A stretch of DNA of 41,620 nt from Candidatus Gallipaludibacter merdavium (GTDB lineage: Bacteria; Bacteroidota; Bacteroidia; Bacteroidales; Paludibacteraceae): contig JADIMG010000110.1 of NCBI GenBank assembly GCA_017694875.1, positions 1-41,620 of the forward strand, given 5' to 3'. The notes under the pieces were generated by a model, which saw nothing but the letters and a program-made list of their open reading frames with translations, had not been told where the DNA came from and made no database searches. Made by a program: the position numbers and the translations under genes. Positions 1 through 5,908 of the stretch are shown one piece after another; position 1 is the first letter of the stretch, and each line of letters starts with the position of its first letter.

Positions 1-575
1 TGTTTCAACGGTATGGAGTATATCCACACGGACGATTGCGCCAGCCCGACCTCGTTTCGCAGGTACAGGCAGTAGTCACGGATGAAGTCCTCCGTCAGTT
101 CGTTCATCGCCATGTCCGTCCGCTTGTAGTGCCTCTTGATAAACTCCGCCACGTATTTGCGGACAGTAAGGTACTTTTGGTATGTGCGCTTGGAGCGGTC
201 TTTGCCCACCCGTTTGGCAAACGCCTCGTTCTCCTTGTCAAAGGCACGCAACAATGTTTCATACTCCGTGCCCACACCTTGATAGGCATTACGTACCATT
301 TCAGCCGTTACGAACGCCTCACGGTCGGAAAGCCGCTGGTAATGCTTCGTTATCTGCGCCTTGATGTTGTCAAGGGCATAATTGACCGCCACCGCCTCAC
401 GGCTCTTGCCTTTGGCACGGTTGCCTTTGGCATCCCAAAGTTCCTTTGAAATGCTCTGTTTGCAACTGAACTGTGCGATAGTCCCGTTGATTGTAACCCG
501 TCCCATAATGGGAACAATTCCGTTCTTCTCTTTGCTTCCGTTTACATAAAAAACGGTCTTGAATGTACTCCTCAT
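1..575 (-). CDS. Tyrosine recombinase (site-specific integrase), N-terminal part, cut by window edge
   Basis: Reading the minus strand from the ATG at 575 gives an open frame of 191 codons with no stop before the window edge. The protein begins MRSTFKTVFYVNGSKEKNG and continues through VPIMGRVTINGT, AQFSCK and ISKELWDAKGNR. This is the arm-type DNA-binding domain (about residues 1-95) typical of Bacteroidetes conjugative-element and transposon integrases. It is followed by the SAM-like core-binding domain (about 105-191: KRTYQKYLTVRKYVAEFIKRHY, ELTEDFIRDYCLYL, SSVWIYSIPLK). The catalytic domain with the R-H-R-Y residues lies beyond the left edge, so activity cannot be judged. The family cuts and rejoins DNA at att sites. 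A TAnnTTTG-type -7 box lies just upstream at 599-606. Its GC-richer codons differ from the neighbouring chromosomal genes, which suggests transfer. Family assignment is firm; the identity of the element is unknown. Confidence 0.9.
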   Translation of the reverse strand, partial: MRSTFKTVFYVNGSKEKNGIVPIMGRVTINGTIAQFSCKQSISKELWDAKGNRAKGKSREAVAVNYALDNIKAQITKHYQRLSDREAFVTAEMVRNAYQGVGTEYETLLRAFDKENEAFAKRVGKDRSKRTYQKYLTVRKYVAEFIKRHYKRTDMAMNELTEDFIRDYCLYLRNEVGLAQSSVWIYSIPLK

Positions 576-598
576 AATCCTTGCTTTTTGTTTGGTGC

Positions 599-606
599 AA
601 AATTAG
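599..606 (-). promoter_or_regulatory. Putative -7 promoter box of the integrase
   Basis: The minus strand reads TAATTTTG, a match to the Bacteroidetes -7 consensus TAnnTTTG, 24 bases before the integrase ATG. A clear TTTG -33 box is not seen; TTTAC about 19 bases upstream is the nearest candidate. Confidence 0.45.
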
Positions 607-633
607 TTTACGGGAGTTGTAAAGGCAGAATGT

Positions 634-731
634 AAACCTACGCAGAACGCAGAAATAGAGACTGTTAGTGTTAAATGTGCATCAGGTGTCGGGTAATGAT
701 TTGGAAGTGCATCTATTTCTGCAATCTGCCT
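634..731. repeat. Cluster of short direct and inverted repeats upstream of the integrase (possible att region)
   Basis: An 11-base inverted repeat, GCAGAAATAGA (649-659) and TCTATTTCTGC (712-722), is perfect and separated by 52 bases. GCAGAA recurs as direct copies near 634-654, with opposite-strand copies TTCTGC and ATCTGCC at 717-731. GTGCATC occurs twice (677-683 and 707-713). Such clusters beside an integrase gene often are arm-type binding sites or the junction of an integrated element. No crossover core can be named without the other end of the element. Apart from this, the 576-850 interval holds no convincing gene. Confidence 0.4.
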
Positions 732-850
732 AAATCCGTTTTCCCGACCTTATGCCAATTTGTTCCATCCGAAGCCAAACTCTCTGACTGTCAGCGAGAA
801 TGCTCAAATTTGCCTTATTCTGCGTTTTATCCTATTATTTTGTCGAAAAA

Positions 851-1432
851 ATGCCATTTATGGAAAAGTGGAAGGATAAGCTGTTTGAACGTTTCTCCAT
901 CAGTCACGAGGAGTTGGACTGGCTTCTGTTTAATGCAACGGAGGTCAGCTTCGGTCCCAATACGACTATTGTTGATGAACAGGAAATAGACACGCATCTT
1001 TACATTTTGGTGGAAGGTGTGTGGAGGGCATACACTTATCGTGAGGGTAAGGAAGCCACAATATGGTTTGCCTCGTCAGGTGATTTTGTCTTTTCTGTAT
1101 GGGGATATATAATGGGGCAACCCTCATTGCTGCGTATTGAGTCCATCACCGAGAGTCGTTGTTATTCCATTCGTAAAGATGTGTTGGAACGTTTGTTTGC
1201 AACATCATTGGCTTTTGCCAATTTAGGACGGAAATTGGTGGAGGGTTTAGTGGTCTATTATGAGATGTGGGGTTTGGACATGTGGCGCCAACGGGCTGCG
1301 GAGCGTTACTTGGCTTTAATGAATGACATGCCTGAAGCTGTACGGATGATTCCGCTGAAATATATAGCGTCTTACTTAGGTATTACAGTCCAGTCATTGA
1401 GTCGTATACGTAGTGAAATCGTTAAAAGATAG
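851..1432 (+). CDS. Crp/Fnr family transcriptional regulator
   Basis: The protein is about 193 residues from the ATG at 851 (MPFMEKWKDKLFERF); the ATG at 860 is equally possible. The frame stays open upstream to an ATG at 800, but the added residues are hydrophobic and unlike the family, so I reject that start. The N-terminal 120 residues form a cyclic-nucleotide-binding-like beta-roll (THLYILVEGVWRAYTYREGKEATIWFASSGDF). The C-terminal end is a Crp-type helix-turn-helix (MIPLKYIASYLGITVQSLSRIRSEI). No N-terminal cysteine cluster of an oxygen-sensing FNR is present. It resembles the many Bacteroides Crp/Fnr paralogues. The next operon includes a YgbA-type gene, so a redox or nitrosative-stress role is possible, but the effector is unknown. 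It probably forms a unit separate from the downstream operon, which has its own promoter. Confidence 0.85.
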   Translation: MPFMEKWKDKLFERFSISHEELDWLLFNATEVSFGPNTTIVDEQEIDTHLYILVEGVWRAYTYREGKEATIWFASSGDFVFSVWGYIMGQPSLLRIESITESRCYSIRKDVLERLFATSLAFANLGRKLVEGLVVYYEMWGLDMWRQRAAERYLALMNDMPEAVRMIPLKYIASYLGITVQSLSRIRSEIVKR

Positions 1433-1458
1433 CTTTGTGCGTGGCATATTCTGTTTGG

Positions 1459-1490
1459 TTTGCCATTTCTGTTTTTTTTGGCTACTTTTG
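1459..1490 (+). promoter_or_regulatory. Putative Bacteroidetes promoter (-33 TTTG, -7 TACTTTTG) of the ECF-S/tatA/tatC/ygbA operon
   Basis: TTTG at 1459-1462 and TACTTTTG at 1483-1490 are separated by 20 bases, which agrees with the -33/-7 architecture of Bacteroidetes primary-sigma promoters. Transcription would start near 1497, about 50 bases before the first gene. Confidence 0.65.
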
Positions 1491-1505
1491 CACATTAGAT
1501 TTGAT

Positions 1506-1516
1506 TTGTACGACAA
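1506..1516. promoter_or_regulatory. Small palindrome TTGT-N3-ACAA downstream of the promoter, candidate operator
   Basis: The sequence TTGTACGACAA is a perfect inverted repeat with a three-base spacer. It sits just after the predicted start of transcription. Crp/Fnr proteins bind TTG...CAA-type palindromes, although usually with a wider spacer, and a Crp/Fnr gene lies immediately upstream. Binding is a guess. Confidence 0.3.
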
Positions 1517-1546
1517 TCAGATAACCCTTTTTTCCGGAAGATAACC

Positions 1547-2059
1547 ATGCAAAAAGAAATTCGTGTATATTCCTTGCCTTTTACTGCAATGAAAACCTAT
1601 TTGGTGGCATTGCTGTTTGTGGTGGGCAATGTTCTTTTGCCCCAGTTGTGCCATTTATTGCCCAAAGGAGGTATGATATTTCTGCCCATTTATTTCTTTA
1701 CCTTGATAGGGGCATATAAGTTTGGATGGCGTGTTGGTGTGTTGACCGCCTTGTTTTCGCCTTTGGTAAATTCAGCATTATTTGGAATGCCGGCAGTCGC
1801 TTTGTTGCCTGTTATTTTGGTAAAGTCGGTTCTTCTTGCCTTATTTGCTGCTTGGGTGGCATCAAGATTGCATGCTAGGAACTTGTTGCTGCAATTGTTG
1901 TTGGTTGTGATTTCGTATCAGTTGTTGGGTGGTTTGTTTGAATGGGCATGGACAGGAAGTATTGCCAGTGCGTTGCAAGACTGGCGTTTAGGCATTCCCG
2001 GTATGTGTTTGCAGGTCATAGGAGGATATTTGTTTGTAAAATATACGTTTACCAAATAA
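1547..2059 (+). CDS. ECF transporter S component-like membrane protein
   Basis: A 170-residue, very hydrophobic protein with about five to six predicted membrane helices (for example FTAMKTYLVALLFVVGNVLL, IFLPIYFFTLIGAYKFG and LLLQLLLVVISYQLLGGLFEW). Size and layout match the substrate-binding S components of energy-coupling-factor vitamin/metal transporters and related Bacteroidetes proteins. No ATPase (EcfA) or EcfT gene lies nearby, so it would rely on a shared module elsewhere, or act alone. The substrate cannot be told from sequence. It is the first gene of an operon: tatA begins two bases after its stop codon. Confidence 0.65.
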   Translation: MQKEIRVYSLPFTAMKTYLVALLFVVGNVLLPQLCHLLPKGGMIFLPIYFFTLIGAYKFGWRVGVLTALFSPLVNSALFGMPAVALLPVILVKSVLLALFAAWVASRLHARNLLLQLLLVVISYQLLGGLFEWAWTGSIASALQDWRLGIPGMCLQVIGGYLFVKYTFTK

Positions 2060-2061
2060 TT

Positions 2062-2271
2062 ATGGATAGACTTTTGTTTTTAGGCGGTATCGGTTTTCAG
2101 GAAATACTGGTCATTGCGTTGATTATTCTTTTGCTTTTTGGAGGAAAGAAGATTCCCGAATTGATGAAAGGTTTGGGCAAAGGAGTAAAGAGCTTCAAGG
2201 ACGGAATGTCAGGTGTTGATGAGGCTAATGCTAAAAAAGAGGAAGAAAAGAAGGATGAGTCGGACAAATGA
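2062..2271 (+). CDS. tatA: Sec-independent (twin-arginine) translocase subunit TatA
   Basis: The protein has 69 residues from the ATG at 2062; the frame is open further upstream, but that part overlaps the preceding gene. It has the TatA/E plan: a short N-terminal membrane helix (FLGGIGFQEILVIALIILLLFGG), the FGxKKIPEL hinge (FGGKKIPELMKGLGKG), an amphipathic helix (KSFKDGMSG) and a charged tail rich in K and E. TatA oligomers form the path for folded proteins carrying RR signal peptides. Its stop overlaps the start of tatC by 17 bases, which implies translational coupling. No tatB is seen, which is normal for two-component Bacteroidetes Tat systems. Confidence 0.95.
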   Translation: MDRLLFLGGIGFQEILVIALIILLLFGGKKIPELMKGLGKGVKSFKDGMSGVDEANAKKEEEKKDESDK

Positions 2272-3052
2272 CACACCTCTTACCTTCTGGGACCATTTGG
2301 ATGTGTTGCGCGGATGCTTGTGGCGCATTCTGCTGGTATGTGTAATGTGTGGTGTCGTAGCCTTTATTGCTAAGGATACTCTTTTTGGGATTGTGCTGGC
2401 TCCACAACATCCTGATTTTTTCACATATCGTATGTTGGATTTTCTGTCAACATGGATAGGAGGGAGTGGAGGTGCGACACAGTTTCATGTGGAACTTATT
2501 AATACGGGACTTTCGCAACAGTTTGTCATTCATATGCGCACAGCTTTTTATGCTGGTTTCCTGTGTGCCTCTCCTTACGTGTTGTATTCACTTTTTCGTT
2601 TTGTCTCTCCTGCTTTGTATGAGAATGAACGGCATTATGCGGTTTGGGCTGTTGTGTGGGGATATGTGATGTTTGTGCTCGGTGTTTTGTTGAGTTATTT
2701 CCTTATTTTTCCATTAACCTTTCGTTTTTTGGCAACCTATCAGGTAAGCACAGAGGTAGTTAATACTATCACCTTGCAGTCTTATATGGACACTTTGTTT
2801 ATGTTGACCCTAATGATGGGTATTTTGTTTGAAATTCCGCTCTTGTGTTGGTTGATGGGGAAACTTGGGTTGCTGAGTGCAGACTTTATGTGCCGTTACC
2901 GGAAGCATGCTGTGGTGGTCATTTTGATAGTGGCTGCTGTTATTACTCCCACAGCCGATGCTTTTACCTTGGCCTTGGTGGCACTTCCAGTCTATTTGCT
3001 TTATGAGCTGGGAATAGTTTTGGTAAGAAATAGTGCCGCTAAATCTGTATGA
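2255..3052 (+). CDS. tatC: Twin-arginine translocase subunit TatC
   Basis: A 265-residue polytopic protein starting MSRTNDTPLTFWDHLDVLR, the conserved cytoplasmic N-terminus of TatC (family pattern: FxxHLxELR). Around six membrane helices follow, including VLYSLFRFVSPALYENERHYA, the family's F-(V/I)-xPgL-xxxErr element, and a C-terminal block with ITPTADAFTLALVALPVYLLYELGI, close to the family's (T/S)PpxDxxtqxllaxPlxxLYE. TatC recognises twin-arginine signal peptides at the inner membrane. I chose the start at 2255, inside the end of tatA; an in-frame ATG at 2213 would overlap more and adds a lysine-rich stretch not seen in the family. The stop overlaps the next start as ATGA. Confidence 0.95.
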   Translation: MSRTNDTPLTFWDHLDVLRGCLWRILLVCVMCGVVAFIAKDTLFGIVLAPQHPDFFTYRMLDFLSTWIGGSGGATQFHVELINTGLSQQFVIHMRTAFYAGFLCASPYVLYSLFRFVSPALYENERHYAVWAVVWGYVMFVLGVLLSYFLIFPLTFRFLATYQVSTEVVNTITLQSYMDTLFMLTLMMGILFEIPLLCWLMGKLGLLSADFMCRYRKHAVVVILIVAAVITPTADAFTLALVALPVYLLYELGIVLVRNSAAKSV

Positions 3053-3363
3053 AAGAACAATCAAGCAAGCGTATAGCTCGTGAAAAGCGTACGGTAGAAC
3101 GTATGGTGCGTTTGTATTGCAGAAAAAACGAAAGACATGATTCTTTATGTCCGGCTTGTGAAGAATTGCTAGTTTATGCTCATAAACGTTTGTCTGCTTG
3201 TCCATTCGGAGAAAACAAACCTACTTGTAAGCGTTGTTCCATCCATTGCTATAGGCCAGATATGCGTGAACGTATGCGGGCAGTGATGCGTTATGCTGGC
3301 CCGCACATGCTGTTCCATCATCCAATAGATACGTTAAAGCATGCATGGCAATCGTTAACGTGA
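3049..3363 (+). CDS. YgbA family (nitrous oxide-stimulated promoter) protein
   Basis: A 104-residue soluble protein rich in basic residues and cysteine. The order REKRTVERMVRLYCR, LCPACEELLVYAHKRLSACPFGENKPTCKRCSIHCY and MRERMRAVMRYAGPHMLFHHP matches the Escherichia coli YgbA family (Pfam YgbA_NO) closely across its length. The cysteine pattern CPxC, CPxGxxKPxCxxCxxHCY suggests metal or Fe-S binding, but this is inference. In enterobacteria ygbA belongs to the NsrR regulon and responds to nitric oxide. Here it is the last gene of the tatA-tatC operon, with its start codon overlapping the tatC stop, so it is co-transcribed and probably translationally coupled. Confidence 0.9.
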   Translation: MKEQSSKRIAREKRTVERMVRLYCRKNERHDSLCPACEELLVYAHKRLSACPFGENKPTCKRCSIHCYRPDMRERMRAVMRYAGPHMLFHHPIDTLKHAWQSLT

Positions 3364-3501
3364 GAATCAGTTGTCTGCAAAAAATGGCATGCGTTTCTTT
3401 CTGCTATATGCTATATATACATATTGTGATTGGTTTTGGGAATTTTATTCTGGTTAAGCATCTTTAGCGTTTGTCTTGCGTTGGCTGTCATGTAAAATAG
3501 C

Positions 3502-3509
3502 TATCTTTG
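3502..3509 (+). promoter_or_regulatory. Putative -7 promoter box upstream of the ROK kinase/manA operon
   Basis: TATCTTTG matches TAnnTTTG. A weaker -33 element (TTGG at 3481-3484) is 17 bases away. This would give a leader of about 110 bases before the kinase gene. The rest of the 3364-3625 interval shows no gene. Confidence 0.5.
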
Positions 3510-3558
3510 TACGTAACTAATCTACCAATTTTACTAACCCAAAGAATCTAAAAAGCTA

Positions 3559-3576
3559 ATATTTCAAGTGAAATAT
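3559..3576. promoter_or_regulatory. 18-base palindrome in the leader of the kinase/manA operon
   Basis: ATATTTCA and TGAAATAT flank a two-base centre (AG), a perfect inverted repeat within the presumed 5' leader. It could be an operator for a sugar-responsive repressor or a weak RNA hairpin. The regulator is not evident in the window. Confidence 0.35.
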
Positions 3577-3625
3577 CAGTGAAGTATTTTGTGTTAAAAA
3601 GTTTTACTCAGTAATTGTAACAAGA

Positions 3626-4708
3626 ATGAAAACCCCTATTGTATTAACCTTGGATGCGGGAGGAACAAATTTTGTCTTTTCTGCAATTCAAGATGAAGAT
3701 TTTATCACGCAAAAAGTCACATTGCCAGCGTTAGCTCATGATCTGAATCTATGTATTAATCAACTCCTTTTGGGATTTGAGAGTGTACTCAAACAATTAC
3801 GAGAGAAGCCGGTTGCAATAAGTTTTTCATTTCCGGGACCTGCCGATTATCCCAATGGTATTATAGGAGGATTTCTTCCTAACTTTCCATCATTTAGAGA
3901 AGGTGTCGCGCTGAAAAGAATTTTAGAAAACAGATTTAAATTACCCGTTTTCATCAATAACGATGCGGATCTTTTTACTTACGGAGAGGCAACTCATGGC
4001 AGACTGCCGGAAATAAACAAGCAATTGAAGCAATTGGGTTCTACCAAAACCTACCACAATATGTTAGGCTATACATTTGGAACTGGTTTTGGGTTTGGCT
4101 TTGTTTCAAATGGACATCTTCATATAGGAGATAATTCGTGCGTTGAAACATTCTGTTTGCGGCATAAGACTATGCAAGGGCAAATTGCTGAAAGTGGTGT
4201 GTCTGCCCGTGCGATAGTAAGAGTTTACAATGAACTTAGTCATGCCAACAATACATTGTTAACGCCGAAAGATGTATTTGATATAGCAGAAGGCAATAAG
4301 CCTGGAGATGCCAGCTGTGCAAAAGAATCATTCAGACAATTTGGAGAAACCGCTGGAGATGCCATAGCTACAGCTGCATCACTCATTGACGGCATTGTTG
4401 TTATTGGCGGAGGAATAACAGCGGCAAGCAAATATATAATGCCGGCTATTCTAAAAGAAATGCGTGGCACTCTCAAGACAATTGATGGAGAAAGTGTTAG
4501 AAGGGTTCAAATGGATGTATACGATTTAGACAACGAAGAAGAGTTCCAGAAATTTGCTTGTTCGCATAACATCAAGTTAAAAGTATGGGGTAGTGATGAA
4601 TATGTAGATTATGACCCAATAAAGCGTATTGGTGTTACGATTTCACGGAATGGTGCAGCAAAATCAATTTCATTAGGAGCAGCAAAATATGCATTAAATC
4701 ATTTATAA
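3626..4708 (+). CDS. ROK family sugar kinase, likely mannokinase/hexokinase
   Basis: A 360-residue cytoplasmic protein with the ROK/actin-like ATPase fold. The phosphate-binding motif is LDAGGTNF (D10), the presumed catalytic aspartate is D113 in INNDADLF, and a second glycine-rich ATP-binding segment is IVVIGGGITAAS. The usual ROK zinc motif CxCGxxGC is not present; the corresponding area reads NSCVETFCLRHK, so it belongs to an atypical subgroup. Family members phosphorylate glucose, mannose, fructose or amino sugars. It is followed after nine bases by the mannose-6-phosphate isomerase gene, and the locus carries a GH92 mannosidase, so phosphorylation of mannose at O6 is the best reading. 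Substrate is inferred, not shown. Confidence 0.8.
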   Translation: MKTPIVLTLDAGGTNFVFSAIQDEDFITQKVTLPALAHDLNLCINQLLLGFESVLKQLREKPVAISFSFPGPADYPNGIIGGFLPNFPSFREGVALKRILENRFKLPVFINNDADLFTYGEATHGRLPEINKQLKQLGSTKTYHNMLGYTFGTGFGFGFVSNGHLHIGDNSCVETFCLRHKTMQGQIAESGVSARAIVRVYNELSHANNTLLTPKDVFDIAEGNKPGDASCAKESFRQFGETAGDAIATAASLIDGIVVIGGGITAASKYIMPAILKEMRGTLKTIDGESVRRVQMDVYDLDNEEEFQKFACSHNIKLKVWGSDEYVDYDPIKRIGVTISRNGAAKSISLGAAKYALNHL

Positions 4709-4717
4709 AAAGTGACT

Positions 4718-5689
4718 ATGAAGTTATATCCGATTAAATTTGAACCAATTCTCGTTTCTAAAATTTGGGGTGGTACTCAACTTTCTGATTTGTTGAGAAA
4801 ACTGGGCAAAGAAAACAATTTGGGTGAGAGTTGGGAAATTTCTGCTATCGAAGGACACGAATCGATTGTGTGCAATGGTCCTTTAAAGGGAACAACTATC
4901 GTGGAATTAATTGAGCAATATGGTGAAAGAGTATTAGGCCAACATGTTATTGACAAGTGTGGCAAACATTTTCCATTGCTCATAAAATACATTGATGCAG
5001 CAGACGACCTATCCATACAAGTGCACCCTAATGATGCTTTGGCATGGAAGAAACATCAATCTAAAGGGAAAACCGAGATGTGGTATGTACTTAAGGCACA
5101 GGGAGATGCCAGACTATTATCGGGGTTTAAGGGAAATGTAGACGCGGAGACGATACGTCAAGCTATTGATGCAGGAAGCTTTACAAATTTGATGAATTCC
5201 ATCAAGGTAGACGAAGGTTCCACCTTTTTTATTCCTGCGGGAAGGGTTCATGCCATAGGTAAAGGAATTTTACTTGCTGAAATTCAGCAATCGTCTGATA
5301 TTACCTATCGCCTATATGATTATAATCGCATAGATAAAAATGGGAAGAAGAGAGATTTACATATTGAAGATAGTCTTGAAGCCATAAATTACAAGGATGT
5401 TGAAAGTGGCCGTGTTGACTATGCTATTGGTAAGAATGGAAGCGCTACTTTGGTTAAGTGCCCATATTTTCAAACAAATATTCTGGAAATCAAAGGGCAA
5501 ACAACAAAAAGCTATACTGACATTGATAGTTTTGTGATACTCATGAATGTCTCAGGTGAGGCACAGATATCTACCTCTGGAGGAGATGTCTCATTAAGAT
5601 ATGGAGAAACCATTTTAATACCTGGAGAAATAAAGGATATCACAATTTATAGTAATAGTGCCAAACTTCTTGAAGTATACATACCTTAG
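4718..5689 (+). CDS. manA: Type I (class I) mannose-6-phosphate isomerase
   Basis: A 323-residue cupin enzyme that interconverts mannose 6-phosphate and fructose 6-phosphate. Zinc-binding residues are visible as Q101 and H103 (SIQVHPND), E120 (KTEMWYVL) and H178 (PAGRVHAIG). The N-terminal PIKFEPILVSKIWGGTQL is characteristic of the short bacterial form. The start is taken at the ATG at 4718; a GTG six bases upstream is in frame but would only add two residues. It forms an operon with the ROK kinase and converges with the large minus-strand gene cluster. Together, kinase and isomerase would feed free mannose from the locus into glycolysis. Confidence 0.92.
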   Translation: MKLYPIKFEPILVSKIWGGTQLSDLLRKLGKENNLGESWEISAIEGHESIVCNGPLKGTTIVELIEQYGERVLGQHVIDKCGKHFPLLIKYIDAADDLSIQVHPNDALAWKKHQSKGKTEMWYVLKAQGDARLLSGFKGNVDAETIRQAIDAGSFTNLMNSIKVDEGSTFFIPAGRVHAIGKGILLAEIQQSSDITYRLYDYNRIDKNGKKRDLHIEDSLEAINYKDVESGRVDYAIGKNGSATLVKCPYFQTNILEIKGQTTKSYTDIDSFVILMNVSGEAQISTSGGDVSLRYGETILIPGEIKDITIYSNSAKLLEVYIP

Positions 5690-5739
5690 GTCTCCATCAA
5701 GATTTACCAAGCTTATTTCATTCTAAGAATGAACGTAAT

Positions 5740-5774
5740 AGAAACGCAATGCGTTTGATTGCATATGCGTTTCT
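5740..5774. terminator. Hairpin between convergent operons
   Basis: AGAAACGCA (5740-5748) pairs with TGCGTTTCT (5766-5774). A further ATGC/GCAT pairing inside extends the stem to 13 pairs with one bulged base. There is no strong T-tract on either side, so it may be a weak bidirectional terminator or an RNA-stabilising element. Confidence 0.45.
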
Positions 5775-5792
5775 GTAGAAATGAAATTTTGT

Positions 5793-5853
5793 ACAATCAC
5801 ACCTCCGTTTCCTGTCAAAAAATTATGATGTTAGTTAGCGGAAGTGTGATTGT
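5793..5853. repeat. Second inverted repeat between the convergent operons
   Basis: ACAATCACACCTCCG (5793-5807) is the reverse complement of CGGAAGTGTGATTGT (5839-5853) except for one position, with a 31-base loop. It follows the first hairpin and precedes the stop of the minus-strand propeller gene. Its function is unknown; a transcription-end structure is the simplest reading. Confidence 0.5.
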
Positions 5854-5908
5854 CAAGATGAAATGAGATGAAATAAATCAGTGCTTTTCCATCTTTGAAT
5901 TATAAAGA

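Noticed and set aside
576-850. tRNA gene as integration target beside the integrase
   Set aside because: No cloverleaf or conserved tRNA T-loop sequence could be found in this interval.
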